Source: an uncultured Lacticaseibacillus sp.
GTDB lineage: Bacteria; Bacillota; Bacilli; Lactobacillales; Lactobacillaceae
Length of the DNA: 64,000 nucleotides
Assembly (NCBI GenBank): GCA_934370925.1
Contig: CAKRNG010000010.1
Span: 1 to 64,000, forward strand
Direction of reading: 5' to 3'
Shown here: positions 26,774-35,575 of the stretch, in pieces
Layout: each line of letters starts with the position of its first letter
Position numbering within the stretch: the stretch's first letter is position 1
Notes under the pieces: generated by a model
The model's database searches: none
What the model was told of the DNA's origin: nothing
Seen by the model: only the letters and a program-made list of their open reading frames with translations
Position numbers and translations under genes: made by a program

Positions 26774-26824
26774 AAAAAAGTACCGGTAAGCAATCTGAGT
26801 CGATTGCTTACCGGTACTTTTTTG
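26774..26824. terminator. Terminator of the ArlRS-like operon
   Basis: The 18-bp arms AAAAAAGTACCGGTAAGC.. and ..GCTTACCGGTACTTTTTT form a near-perfect hairpin with T-runs on both strands, serving the convergent HD gene as well. Confidence 0.92.
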
Positions 26825-26855
26825 TTATCACGTGGTTTAGTGAAGTGATGGTTGA

Positions 26856-27353
26856 TTAGTTTGAAATCTTAGCGAGCTTGCGTGCGAGTAAGCGGCGGTG
26901 CCAAGGTTCAGCAACTTCAGCAACTGCTGCGTAATCATCGACTAAGGAAACAACGTAGCTTTCCATGTAACGGGGGAAAGCTAACGTGGCGCCCCACATG
27001 TGCTTAATGATGATATCGCGTTCCATTTTGCTTAATTCGGTCAAGTGTTCCGCGTTGTGTAGGGCAATACGTGGGTGAACGTAGGCGTGGGTCCCAAGGT
27101 CGAACTTGGTGACGCGCCAATCGTAGTAGAACAAGTCATGAAGCAATCCGGCACGGGCGATGGCACGGACATTGAGGTGCATTTTCTTCCCAATCAGGTA
27201 GCTGGTGTAAGACACGCGAATCGAGTGTTCCAGACGGTTACTGTAATGGTGCTGCGTGAAGTCGGCAAGGTGCTGAACTTCTGGTGTTTCAAGCAAGTCA
27301 TCGATAAGGGCGCGGTATTCCGTGTCTGTTTCCCACTGCTGATATTTGTCCAT
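26856..27353 (-). CDS. HD domain-containing hydrolase
   Basis: This 165-residue HD-superfamily protein has metal ligands in NRLEHSIRVSY, GLLHDLFYYD (HD pair) and IIIKHMWG. Members are nucleotide phosphohydrolases; the substrate is not known for this one. The ATG follows ATGGAGGATATGC. It is convergent with the kinase gene and lies downstream of the TrmH gene terminator on the same strand. Confidence 0.85.
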   Translation of the reverse strand: MDKYQQWETDTEYRALIDDLLETPEVQHLADFTQHHYSNRLEHSIRVSYTSYLIGKKMHLNVRAIARAGLLHDLFYYDWRVTKFDLGTHAYVHPRIALHNAEHLTELSKMERDIIIKHMWGATLAFPRYMESYVVSLVDDYAAVAEVAEPWHRRLLARKLAKISN

Positions 27354-27394
27354 GCATATCCTCCATATTTTCGTGGGTGCCTTGCAAATGGTGA

Positions 27395-27462
27395 ATAAAA
27401 AAAGACACCCTGACGTTCGTTTGCCGCTATTATAGCAGGAAAACAGGTCGGGGTGTCACTTT
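27395..27462 (-). terminator. Terminator of the TrmH-family gene
   Basis: On the minus strand the arms GTGACACCCCGACC.. and ..GTCAGGGTGTC end in seven T. The loop contains TATAAT, which could serve as a -10 box for the HD gene downstream. Confidence 0.75.
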
Positions 27463-27518
27463 TGATTTAAAGTAAGAAATTCGTAATAATTCGGGTGGAT
27501 TTCTTTAAGATTATTCGG

Positions 27519-28280
27519 TTACTTCGCAAGCAGGTGGAAGAGAACGACCCCAGCAGCAACCCCAACGTTCAGAGATTCCGCACGCCCACGCATTGGAATG
27601 TAGACGTTCACGTCGGTCTTGTCGAGCAGTTCCTTGCGCATCCCGTTACCTTCGTTCCCCATGATGAGGGCGAACTGGTCGGTCTTCGCAATGTTTGCGT
27701 AAGACTTGGCCCGGTCGTTCAGTTCGGTCCCGTAAACCGGCACGCCGGCACGCTGCAACTGACTGGTGAGCTTGGTCAAGTCAGCACTCACAATGTTGAT
27801 GTGGAACTGGCTACCCTGCATCGCGCGCAACACTTTAGGGGAGAAGGCATCCGCCGTCTGCTTCCCGAGTACTACGGTGGACACACCAGCAGCATCCGCG
27901 GTCCGGACAAGTGTCCCAACGTTACCAGGATCCTGAATGCCATCAAGCAGGAGGAAGCTGCCAGCAAGTGGCTGAGGCAGTGCGTTATGTGGCAGTGGCA
28001 ATACCGCGAACATTCCTTGAGGCGTTGGCGTGGCACTGAGGTGTTCCGCAACGTCTTCGGAGATGAGCACAAGCTTGTTGTAGAAAGGACGCAGGTCGCG
28101 ATCATTTTCAAACTTGCTTGTGATGTAGATGACATCCGGCTGCACGCCCGAATTCAAGGCTTCGTGAACCAAGTGGGGGCCTTCGAGCAGGTAACGGTCG
28201 TAATCCTTTTGGTACTTCTTGACCGTCAGCTTCTTGGCTAACTTGATGTGGTCATTTTTAGGTGACATGATTTTTTCCAT
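27519..28280 (-). CDS. TrmH/SpoU family RNA methyltransferase (YsgA-like)
   Basis: This 253-residue SPOUT methyltransferase has an N-terminal RNA-binding domain (LLEGPHLVHEAL) and the knot domain with motif 1 LLDGIQDPGNVGTLVRTADA (about 131-150), motif 2 IMGNEGNGM and motif 3 IPMRGRAESLNVGVAAG. It 2'-O-methylates a ribose in rRNA or tRNA; the site is unknown. The start is ATG 28280 or 28268; the nearest strong SD (AAGGAGG) is about 24 nt upstream, separated by a GGGGGA/TCCCCC hairpin that could bring it closer. Confidence 0.9.
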   Translation of the reverse strand: MEKIMSPKNDHIKLAKKLTVKKYQKDYDRYLLEGPHLVHEALNSGVQPDVIYITSKFENDRDLRPFYNKLVLISEDVAEHLSATPTPQGMFAVLPLPHNALPQPLAGSFLLLDGIQDPGNVGTLVRTADAAGVSTVVLGKQTADAFSPKVLRAMQGSQFHINIVSADLTKLTSQLQRAGVPVYGTELNDRAKSYANIAKTDQFALIMGNEGNGMRKELLDKTDVNVYIPMRGRAESLNVGVAAGVVLFHLLAK

Positions 28281-28385
28281 GATTCGTGTGGGGGGAATCC
28301 CCCGCCTCCTTAATTAAACTGGCAGATAAGATGCACTGCCATTCGTCCATTCTATAAACATCCAACATCCAGTATAGCATAAAGC

Positions 28386-28424
28386 GTGGCAGCGGTTGTG
28401 GGGAAAAGTTTGGCTTCGGTTTTG
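28386..28424 (+). repeat. Repeat family C, copy C2 (left end only)
   Basis: It reads GCGGTTGTGGGGAAAAGTTTGG and then joins B2 directly with no spacer. The right arm of C is missing. It lies 106 bp from the TrmH-family start. Confidence 0.75.
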
Positions 28425-28596
28425 GATGAAAAGATATTGACGCAACCGTCGCTGTCGCTCCTTGCATTGCAGCCATTTGTTGATTGGTAACATTGAACCT
28501 CGGAGAATAAGGCGCCAGTGAATCAAACCTCAGGGAGCAAACCTCTCCTCGATAAGACATTCGCGCGAAGCCGCAAATGTCCTGCTTGAAAAGGTT
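28425..28596 (+). repeat. Repeat family B, copy B2 (full length)
   Basis: The left end TTGACGCAACCGTCGCTGTC is followed by GCTCCTTGCATT. The right-end hairpin is around GACATTCGCG and CCGCAAATGTC. The same layout occurs in B3, and inverted in B4 and B5. A short CCCCT/AGGGG hairpin follows. Confidence 0.85.
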
Positions 28597-28635
28597 TTTC
28601 CCCTAAAAAAGAGGGGGATATTCCATCCAACAATC

Positions 28636-28725
28636 CCATCTATGTAGGTGCTTACTGATGGTCGGAGTGGAGGGCGTTGAGGGCCAAGTAGTGGAAGTCT
28701 GACCGGGTTCTGGTCAGACTGGCGA
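28636..28725 (-). repeat. Inverted, diverged copy of the 61-bp tandem unit plus a perfect hairpin
   Basis: GTGCTTACTGATGGTC and GTTGAGGGCC (28639-28682) match the reverse complement of the tandem unit at 28796-28996. A perfect hairpin AGTCTGACC/GGTCAGACT is at 28696-28720. Confidence 0.6.
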
Positions 28726-28795
28726 AAAGGAAGACTTGCGGGAGCGGAGCGAGCCAAGGCTTACTTTTCAGGCGGAATACGCGGAGCGGATGGAG

Positions 28796-28996
28796 CCGGC
28801 CACACCACGTTCCGGCCCTCAAAAGCCCGCAACGGAGACCAGCAGTAAGCACCGGCCCGGCCACACCACGTTCCGGCCCCCCATAAGCCCGCAACGGAGA
28901 ACGTCAGTAAGCACCGACCTGACCACACCACGTTCCGGCCCTCATAAGCCCGTAACGGAGACCACCTGTGCGCACCGGCCTGTACCACACCACATA
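28796..28996 (+). repeat. 61-bp tandem repeat, three copies plus a partial
   Basis: CACACCACGTTCC begins at 28801, 28862 and 28923, and a partial copy CACACCACA at 28986, giving periods of 61, 61 and 63. Each unit continues GGCCC..AAGCCCG.AACGGAGA. Unit ends vary more than their centres. There are no unique spacers, so this is not CRISPR. The frames through it encode only the repeat and have no ribosome site. Confidence 0.9.
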
Positions 28997-29080
28997 GCAA
29001 GACTTGTCGAAGGGCGGGGGGATGGGATAACATATAGTAAAACGGTTACGCGCATAAATGAAAAATAGGGGGATTTCAAC

Positions 29081-29365
29081 ATGCAAAATGAACAAGCATT
29101 AACCATCCGGGTCGCCGGTCGCGTTCAGGGAGTTGGTTTTCGCGTTTCGACCAAGATGCTTGCAGATCGGCTCGATGTTCGTGGCGATGTGGCAAATCTG
29201 GCGGATGGGTCCGTTTTGATTCACGCCGTTGCCACGCCTGATGTGATGGCGACCTTTACACAGGAAGTTAAGAAGAGCCCAAGTCAGTTTGGCCGCGTGG
29301 CGACCTATGAGGCGAATACGCTCGACCCCGTGCCCGAATATGACGGTTTTCAAGTTGTTGGTTGA
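29081..29365 (+). CDS. Acylphosphatase
   Basis: This small cytosolic enzyme of 94 residues hydrolyses carboxyl-phosphate bonds. The catalytic arginine and loop are in VAGRVQGVGFRVSTKM (about 10-25) and the asparagine in DVANLADGSVLIHA. The ATG follows GGGGGATTTCAAC. It is about 95 nt before yidC, probably in the same transcript, an arrangement common in lactobacilli. Confidence 0.92.
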   Translation: MQNEQALTIRVAGRVQGVGFRVSTKMLADRLDVRGDVANLADGSVLIHAVATPDVMATFTQEVKKSPSQFGRVATYEANTLDPVPEYDGFQVVG

Positions 29366-29461
29366 AAGGGCGCGTCAGCTATCGTATAGTTGAAGCTGAT
29401 TAACTCCGCAGAATCAAAGTCTTGATTCATCAAGTTGGAGAACGAAGGAACGAATTGACGA

Positions 29462-30520
29462 ATGATGAAAAGTAAACGATGGGCCACATTAGGTAGCCTT
29501 GGACTCATGACCATGCTATTGACGGCGTGCTCATCCTCAAAGGCACTCTACAAGAATCCACCAACTGGATTCCTGTACGGTTCCTTCTATAAATACATTG
29601 GGGTGCCAATTCAGCACTTGCTGGACTGGCTCGCCAATATTTTTGGCAGTGTGAACGGCAGCGGTTATGGGATTGCCATTTTGGTGATTACACTGGTTGT
29701 CCGGTTGGTTCTGATGCCAAGTATGCTGAAGCAGCAACGAAACATGACCGAATCCCAGGAGAAGGCCAAGGTTTTGAAGCCACAGCTGACACTCTTGCAG
29801 CGAGCAGGGAAGGTTGCGACTGACCAGGCTGAATCAATGCGGATTAACGGCCTCATGCAGGACGTCTACAAGAAGAACGGAAGTAAAATGATTCCGTCCA
29901 TGGGGTGCTTGGTGCTGCTCATTCAGTTGCCAATTTTCTCAGGTTTGTACCAGGCCGTGGCGTACTCTGAGGACATTTATAAGAGTGTCTTCTTCGGGAT
30001 TAAGCTGGGGACACCGAGCTTGCTGGTGACCCTCTTGGCAACGGCGCTTTACTTGGTTCAGGGGGGAATGACCCTTATCACCGCGGCGCCGGAACAGCGC
30101 AAGACGATGATGAGCATGACGCTCTTCTCACCACTGTTCACGTTCATGATTAGTATCAACGCACCAGCTGGGCTGGCCCTTTACTTCTTCGGTACCGGGC
30201 TCATCATGGTTGTGCAGCAGGCGATTTTGACGTTCGGGATTATTCCTTCGATTCGCAAGCGCCTCGACGCACAGTTTGCTGAAACGCCTGTTGTTGAAGT
30301 CGTGACGCCGGACATGTTCGATGAAGATGGCCGAATTAACGATAACGCACCAATGCCAGAATCTTTCGCTCAGATAGCTGGCATGGGGATGGGCGCGCAA
30401 CAGCAGCAACAGTCGCCGACAACTGGTACCACGAAAACGACGGTTGGTCGGGTTAAGTTGCCAGAAACAACGGAAGATGATCTCCGCGCCCGTAATGCAG
30501 GGAAGCAAAAGCGCGACTAA
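29462..30520 (+). CDS. yidC: Membrane protein insertase YidC (lipoprotein form)
   Basis: YidC/OxaA inserts membrane proteins with or without the Sec channel. The protein (352 aa) has a lipoprotein signal (LLTACSS, C23), five membrane segments, a hydrophilic-groove arginine in TM1 (VVRLVLMP) and a basic, Gln-rich tail. This is the YidC2-type layout of Gram-positives. The start is ATG 29462 or 29465; the ribosome site is weak. The gene is not next to rnpA, so a second copy is expected elsewhere. Confidence 0.93.
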   Translation: MMKSKRWATLGSLGLMTMLLTACSSSKALYKNPPTGFLYGSFYKYIGVPIQHLLDWLANIFGSVNGSGYGIAILVITLVVRLVLMPSMLKQQRNMTESQEKAKVLKPQLTLLQRAGKVATDQAESMRINGLMQDVYKKNGSKMIPSMGCLVLLIQLPIFSGLYQAVAYSEDIYKSVFFGIKLGTPSLLVTLLATALYLVQGGMTLITAAPEQRKTMMSMTLFSPLFTFMISINAPAGLALYFFGTGLIMVVQQAILTFGIIPSIRKRLDAQFAETPVVEVVTPDMFDEDGRINDNAPMPESFAQIAGMGMGAQQQQQSPTTGTTKTTVGRVKLPETTEDDLRARNAGKQKRD

Positions 30521-30561
30521 CAGCAACATTTTTGGTGATTAGCGATTTAAAAAAATTTAAT

Positions 30562-30600
30562 TAAAACGGATTGACCGAAATGTGTCAATTCGTTTTTAAT
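30562..30600 (+). terminator. Probable terminator of yidC
   Basis: The arms ACGGATTGAC and GTCAATTCGT are followed by TTTTAAT. Confidence 0.6.
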
Positions 30601-30617
30601 TTAAGCCGAAAAAAATT

Positions 30618-30645
30618 TTGCATATTTTTGGAATAGCGTTATACT
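30618..30645 (+). promoter_or_regulatory. Probable promoter of the HxlR regulator
   Basis: TTGCAT (30618-30623) and TATACT (30640-30645) with a 16-bp spacer. Confidence 0.55.
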
Positions 30646-30692
30646 GGAATAAGGTTACTATCAAAACGTAAGCGAATTGTGAGGGAGTTAGC

Positions 30693-31049
30693 ATGCAAGC
30701 CGTAGAAAAACCGTGTACGAAAGAAATCAACCGGGTGATTTGCCCCCATTTCCAGAAGACATTTACCATCCTTGGTAAGAAGTGGAATGGGCTGATTCTG
30801 GATGTTTTGTTGGATGGTCCCCACCGCTTCAAGGATATTGCGAGTGCCGTGACGAAGTGTTCCGACCGCGTGTTGGTTGAACGCCTCAAGGAACTTGAAG
30901 GTGAAGGACTTGTGGCACGCTTGACGCACACAGATTCTGCGCTCATTGAATACCGACTGACGCCAAAGGGTGAGGGCTTGTCCGATGTTCTCGCGAGTGC
31001 ACACGCTTGGGGCGATGTTTGGCTTTCCGATGCGGAATGTGTTGACTAG
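30693..31049 (+). CDS. HxlR family transcriptional regulator
   Basis: This 118-residue winged-helix protein has the HxlR pattern, ILGKKWNGLILDVLLDGPHRFKDI in two steps (about 28-51) and LVERLKELEGEGLV. Cysteines at 8 and 17 lie at the N-terminus, where several HxlR regulators (such as YodB) sense thiol stress, so redox control is possible but not shown. The target is unknown. The ATG follows GAGGGAGTTAGC. It sits just ahead of the pheST T-box, whose promoter overlaps its end. Confidence 0.88.
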   Translation: MQAVEKPCTKEINRVICPHFQKTFTILGKKWNGLILDVLLDGPHRFKDIASAVTKCSDRVLVERLKELEGEGLVARLTHTDSALIEYRLTPKGEGLSDVLASAHAWGDVWLSDAECVD

Positions 31050-31070
31050 TTGTCCAAACGCGACTATGCT
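31042..31070 (+). promoter_or_regulatory. Promoter of the pheST T-box unit
   Basis: TTGACT (31042-31047) and TATGCT (31065-31070) with a 17-bp spacer. The -35 box overlaps the stop codon of the HxlR gene. Confidence 0.6.
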
Positions 31071-31077
31071 ATTTAAG

Positions 31078-31328
31078 TAATGATTTAAAGGCGTTGAAGA
31101 AAACGCAGGTTCATATCACTGTTAGGAAATGGGATTCACCGACTGTAAAATCCCTGAGTGAGACAAACCCGTATTCACTTTCTGAGCTGGTTCCGTTAGC
31201 ATCTGCGGCGGGACCCGGTTGCGGCCGTTATTCGCCTAATGAAGTGTGCTTTTTTGCAAACTAGGGTGGTACCGCGGCCAAGTTCGTCCCTAATCGTCAT
31301 GTAGATGACGGTTAGGGACTTTTTTTAT
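31078..31328 (+). promoter_or_regulatory. T-box leader of pheST
   Basis: The motif AGGGTGGTACCGCGG is at 31263-31277, followed by the terminator AGTCCCTAACCG-type hairpin (31282-31320, arms GTCCCTAATCGTCAT and ATGACGGTTAGGGAC) and seven T. The leader would bind uncharged tRNA-Phe. Between this and pheS (31329-31487) there is a second hairpin, GGCGCCAATTTCGG with CCGAAATCTGCTGGCGC, of unknown role. Confidence 0.93.
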
Positions 31329-31487
31329 TGCACAGAGCGTAACGCCCCGGTTAGAAGGCGAGGATTAACGTGAAAATGGCAGAGGGGATGTACTTTCCCC
31401 GGCGCCAATTTCGGGTTAACCGAAATCTGCTGGCGCGTGACGCTATTGCATCACGTGCCCCCAAATGAGGGGCAGAAAGGATAAACA

Positions 31488-32534
31488 ATGAAGCTGCAAG
31501 ACCGCCTGCTCGCGCTGAAGCAGGAAAATCAAAAGCGCATTGAAGAAGCAAACGAACTGGGGGAACTCGATAAGATTCGGGTGAACCTCCTTGGTAAGAA
31601 GGGACCCATCACGGAAGTTCTTCGTGGCATGCGGGACCTTGATGCCACCGAACGGCCCAAGGTGGGAGCGTTTGCCAATGCGGTGCGTGATGAACTGAAG
31701 GCTGCCATCGATGCGCAGAAGAAACAGCTTGAACACGAAGCCATCGCCAAGAAGCTTGCGAAGGAAACAATTGATGTAACGCTTCCTGGTAGCCCTGTTC
31801 GGACGGGAACGCCACACATTTTGCAACAGATCATTGATAATCTGGAAGACTTCTTCATGGGGATGGGTTATCAGGTTGTTGATGGGTTTGAAGTTGAAGA
31901 GGATCACTACAACTTCGAAATGTTGAACATCCCCGCTGATCACCCAGCGCGCGACATGCAGGATACGTTCTACCTGGATCAGGAACTGCTGCTACGGACG
32001 CAGACTTCTGCAAGTCAAGCACGGACGCTTGAACGTCACGATTTTGCTAAGGGTCCCCTCAAGATGGTTAGTCCTGGTCGTGTTTACCGTCGCGATACCG
32101 ATGACGCAACGCACAGTCACCAGTTCCACCAGATGGAAGGGCTTGTGATTGACAAGCACATCACGATGGCTGACTTGAAGGGAACATTGCTGGCAATGGC
32201 GCAGCACGTCCTTGGTGCTGACCGGAAAATTCGGTTGCGGCCATCCTACTTCCCATTCACGGAACCGAGTGTTGAAGTGGATATTTCCTGCTTCAAGTGT
32301 GGCGGGACGGGTTGTGCCGTCTGCAAGCACAGTGGTTGGATTGAAGTCCTTGGGGCCGGCATGGTGCACCCCAACGTACTCACGGCAGCCGGTGTGGATC
32401 CAGAAGTCTACGGTGGATTTGCCTTTGGGGTCGGACCAGATCGTCTGGCAATGCTGAAGTATGGGGTCGATGACATTCGTAGCTTCTACACGGATGACGT
32501 ACGGTTCCTTGAACAATTCCAAACGGAGGGTTAA
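31488..32534 (+). CDS. pheS: Phenylalanyl-tRNA synthetase alpha subunit
   Basis: This 348-residue catalytic subunit of the alpha2-beta2 enzyme has an N-terminal coiled coil (about 1-85), then the class II core with motif 2 [17 protein letters not shown] (about 203-219) and motif 3 [14 protein letters not shown] cysteine cluster [12 protein letters not shown] (about 265-276) is as in other lactobacilli. The ATG follows AGAAAGGATAAACA. It is 6 nt from pheT. Confidence 0.97.
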   Translation: MKLQDRLLALKQENQKRIEEANELGELDKIRVNLLGKKGPITEVLRGMRDLDATERPKVGAFANAVRDELKAAIDAQKKQLEHEAIAKKLAKETIDVTLPGSPVRTGTPHILQQIIDNLEDFFMGMGYQVVDGFEVEEDHYNFEMLNIPADHPARDMQDTFYLDQELLLRTQTSASQARTLERHDFAKGPLKMVSPGRVYRRDTDDATHSHQFHQMEGLVIDKHITMADLKGTLLAMAQHVLGADRKIRLRPSYFPFTEPSVEVDISCFKCGGTGCAVCKHSGWIEVLGAGMVHPNVLTAAGVDPEVYGGFAFGVGPDRLAMLKYGVDDIRSFYTDDVRFLEQFQTEG

Positions 32535-32540
32535 CACAAA

Positions 32541-34964
32541 ATGGACGTTTCATATGATTGGCTAAAAGAATTAGTGGACGTGCCCGTTTCGCCAGAGGAA
32601 TTGGCTGAAAAGGTCTCCCGAACCGGGATTGAAGTGCCTGGTATCAAGCGTCCCGATGCAGGGCTCAAGAAAATTGTGATTGGTCACGTTGAATCTGTGC
32701 GCGAACACCCAGATTCTGACCACTTGCACATCTGCATGGTCGATGTTGGGGAAGACGAACTTTCCCAGATTGTTTGCGGTGCGCCAAACGTGGCGGCAGG
32801 TCAGACGGTGATTGTGGCGTTGCCAAGTGCCCGGATTAAGGACAACGTGAAGATTAAGAAAGGCAAGATTCGCGGCGAAGTCAGCAACGGTATGTTGTGT
32901 GCCCTCCAGGAGATCGGCTTCAGCGACAGCATTGCCCCTAAGAAGTACAGCGATGGTATCTACGTTTTTGCCGATGCCATCAAGCCAGGAACCGATGCCC
33001 TCGAAGTGCTCGGGATGCGCGACGCCATCCTCGACTTCGACATCACACCTAACCGTGCCGACACGCTCGGAATGCGTGGTGCTGCTTGGGAAGTTGGCGC
33101 AACTTACGGCAACAAGCCACATTTCGATGACAAGCCCGTCACGGAAGGCACGACTGCCGTGGATGGCCTGTTGACGGTGAGTGTCGATGATGCGACAGAT
33201 GCACCAAGCTACAACCTGCGTGTCGTGCAGAACGTGACGATTCAGGACAGTCCCCTTTGGCTACAAAAGCGCCTCTGGAATGCCGGCATTCGGCCACTGA
33301 ACAATATCGTGGATATCACGAACTACATCATGATTTACTTCGGCCAGCCAATGCACGCGTTCGATTACGACAAGCTTGCAAGCAAGACGGTTCGTGTGCG
33401 TCGGGCCAAGGCGGGTGAAAAGCTCGTGACGCTTGACGGCAACGAACACGAATTGGTGCACGACGACATCGTGATTGCGGACGCTGAGAACGCAATCGGG
33501 TTGGCCGGTGTCATGGGTGGTTTGGATTCTGAAATCACCAACAGCACGACCACCGTTGTTTTCGAATCCGCTTTGTTTAACCACACAAACATCCGCAAGA
33601 CGGCACAACGTTACAACCTGCGTAGTCAAGCCTCCGCACGCTTTGAAAAGGGAATTGACGAAGCAAACATTGGTCTCGCGCTGGACACTGCGGCGCGGTT
33701 GGCCAGCGAACTTGGCGGTGGGGATGTCGCAAAGGGCGTCCTGACGGCAACTAGCGTCAGTGGTGCACCAACTGTCATTGACATCACCCTGAGTCGTATT
33801 AACCACGTGCTGGGTACCGACCTGGACGATGCGTCTATTGCGGACATTTTTGACCGTCTTGGTTTTGCCACCACAACGCGTGCAACGGCTGATGACACCA
33901 CGTTCACCGTTTCCGTGCCTGCACGTCGCTGGGATATCAGCATTGTGCCTGACTTGATTGAAGAAGTGGCCCGTTTGTACGGGTACGACAACCTGCCAAG
34001 CACGCTGCCAACCGCAACGTTGACGGTGGGAACGTTGAATACCGTTCAGCGGCGTATTCGTCGGACGCGTCAGTTGCTCGAAGCCATGGGTCTGGATCAG
34101 GCCATCACGTACAGTCTGCGTGGTGAACACGACAACGAAAACTTCGCGCTCGAGACAAGTGCCCGTACCGCTTTGGCATGGCCAATGACGGTTGACCACC
34201 AGGACTTACGTGAAAACCTCATCGATGGGTTGCTGGATGCGGTTCGTTACAACGTGAAGCGTGGCGAAACGGACGTGGCTCTGTATGAACAGGGACGTGC
34301 CTTCATTCGCGATACAGATAAAAAGCGTCCTGCTGAACACGAATATGTTGCCGGCGTGTTGACCGGAAACCTGATTGCCAGCAACTGGCAGTTAGGGGCG
34401 AAGGCAGTCGACTTCTTCACCATCAAGGGGATTGTGGCACACTTACTGGCTGACTTTAATCTGGCTGGCACGGTGCGTTACGCCGCAACTGACCTGGACG
34501 GCGCTATGCACCCTGGTCAGAGCGCCTCCATCTACCTGGATGACCAACGGATTGGGCTTGTGGGTCGCTTGCACCCAGGCTACGAAGCTGAAAATGACTT
34601 GCCAGAAACGTATGTCTTCGAACTGAACATGGAACCACTTTTCCAGGCGGAGCGTGCCGACAAGACGGCGGTTCCTGCGCCTAAGTTCCCAAGCATGACG
34701 CGGGACGTGGCCATTCTGGTGAAGGATGATGTGACGAACGAAGCGATTCTGGACGTCATTAACGCGGTTGGGGGGAAGTACCTGCAGGATGTTCGCCTGT
34801 TCGACCTGTACAGTGGCAATAAGCTGCCTGCACACACGAAGAGTTTGGCGTACACGCTGACGTACCGGAACCCTGAAGCGACGTTGACGGACGACACGGT
34901 TGAAGCCGCCTTCGCAAAGGTGACCGACGCCTTAACCACCACCCTGAACGCCGAGATCCGATAG
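32541..34964 (+). CDS. pheT: Phenylalanyl-tRNA synthetase beta subunit
   Basis: This 807-residue subunit has an OB-type tRNA-binding domain (about 40-150), the B3/B4 editing domain (about 200-395), the B5 domain (about 405-480), a pseudo-catalytic core and the C-terminal anticodon-binding FDX-ACB domain (about 713-806, FPSMTRDVAILV). The full length suggests an active enzyme that hydrolyses Tyr-tRNA-Phe. It shares transcript and T-box control with pheS. The next 600 bp downstream contain only repeats. Confidence 0.97.
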   Translation: MDVSYDWLKELVDVPVSPEELAEKVSRTGIEVPGIKRPDAGLKKIVIGHVESVREHPDSDHLHICMVDVGEDELSQIVCGAPNVAAGQTVIVALPSARIKDNVKIKKGKIRGEVSNGMLCALQEIGFSDSIAPKKYSDGIYVFADAIKPGTDALEVLGMRDAILDFDITPNRADTLGMRGAAWEVGATYGNKPHFDDKPVTEGTTAVDGLLTVSVDDATDAPSYNLRVVQNVTIQDSPLWLQKRLWNAGIRPLNNIVDITNYIMIYFGQPMHAFDYDKLASKTVRVRRAKAGEKLVTLDGNEHELVHDDIVIADAENAIGLAGVMGGLDSEITNSTTTVVFESALFNHTNIRKTAQRYNLRSQASARFEKGIDEANIGLALDTAARLASELGGGDVAKGVLTATSVSGAPTVIDITLSRINHVLGTDLDDASIADIFDRLGFATTTRATADDTTFTVSVPARRWDISIVPDLIEEVARLYGYDNLPSTLPTATLTVGTLNTVQRRIRRTRQLLEAMGLDQAITYSLRGEHDNENFALETSARTALAWPMTVDHQDLRENLIDGLLDAVRYNVKRGETDVALYEQGRAFIRDTDKKRPAEHEYVAGVLTGNLIASNWQLGAKAVDFFTIKGIVAHLLADFNLAGTVRYAATDLDGAMHPGQSASIYLDDQRIGLVGRLHPGYEAENDLPETYVFELNMEPLFQAERADKTAVPAPKFPSMTRDVAILVKDDVTNEAILDVINAVGGKYLQDVRLFDLYSGNKLPAHTKSLAYTLTYRNPEATLTDDTVEAAFAKVTDALTTTLNAEIR

Positions 34965-34976
34965 CTACTGGGGGTG

Positions 34977-35331
34977 GCACGGCGGTTGTGGGGTGAAGTT
35001 TGACTCCGGTTTGGGTGTGTCTCCAATGGTGGGGCACGGTTACATAACTCCAGCCAAAAACCGGCTGAAGTTATTCCACCTCGCTTTGAGCCTGTCTGAC
35101 AAAGCCCGTCAGCTAGTCTCAAAGTTGGCCCGTTTCTAAGCCCATTTGCGGTTGAACGCGACATCCTAGTCGAGCTGCGTGCCCTAGAAGCTTGCGCTTA
35201 ACCCAGAATCGATTGCGGCGGAAATGAGCGCCTCCATCGATTCTATGTTAATGCTCAGCTTCTGACCAGGGCACTCCGCTCAGTGGTTACTCCGCACACC
35301 CAAACCTCCGCCAAATTTTACACCACAACGA
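34977..35331 (+). repeat. Repeat family C, copy C3 (long form with inserted A-like segment)
   Basis: The left end GGCGGTTGTGGGGTGAAGTT and right end CACCCAAACCTCCGCC (35298-35313) are C ends. Between them lie segment D (35072-35130, TTATTCCACCTCGCTTTGAG), shared with C5, and at 35160-35190 a stretch that matches the reverse complement of the A right half with about 28 of 30 bases. It follows the pheT stop by about 12 bp. Confidence 0.8.
35179..35274. repeat. Long imperfect cruciform inside C3
   Basis: The arms GTGCCCT..GAAGC..TTAAC..AGAATCGAT and ATCGATTCT..GTTAA..GCTTC..AGGGCAC pair over about 40 bp with few interruptions. It occupies the place of the A central hairpin but has unrelated sequence. 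Confidence 0.75.
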
Positions 35332-35437
35332 CCTGCATCCATCTTGCAGCAATCATCATATGGGATTGGTTGATTGAGGTGTCATTCATGTTAGTTACGA
35401 TGACACAGATACGAGATTTAATGCTTCAATAGATGAT

Positions 35438-35489
35438 TAAAAAGACGACCCCATTTCGGTTTAGTGCCGAAATGGGGTCGTCTTTAATT
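35438..35489. terminator. Bidirectional terminator between pheT and the Bce-like operon
   Basis: The arms AAAGACGACCCCATTTCGG and CCGAAATGGGGTCGTCTTT are a perfect 19-bp hairpin. The T-run is better on the minus strand, so it mainly ends the ABC permease transcript. Confidence 0.9.
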
Positions 35490-35504
35490 ATACGTGCGAT
35501 TTAG

Positions 35505-35575
35505 CTACAGCGAGCAAACCAAACCAGGATAAGGCATTCGCGCCAAGTCGCGAATGCCCAGCCTAAGAAGGGTTT
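35505..35575 (+). repeat. Repeat family B, copy B6 (right half)
   Basis: It has the end hairpin GGCATTCGCG and CGCGAATGCC with the flanking GATAAG and CCTAAGAAGG of family B. It runs up to the stop codon of the permease gene. Confidence 0.75.

Noticed and set aside
28796-28996. Possible CRISPR array
   Set aside because: The whole 61-bp unit repeats; there are no unique spacers and no cas genes in the window.
28736-29068. Open frames with a repeated Pro/Arg/Thr-rich peptide
   Set aside because: They are made by the 61-bp tandem repeat, have no ribosome site, and exist on both strands at once.
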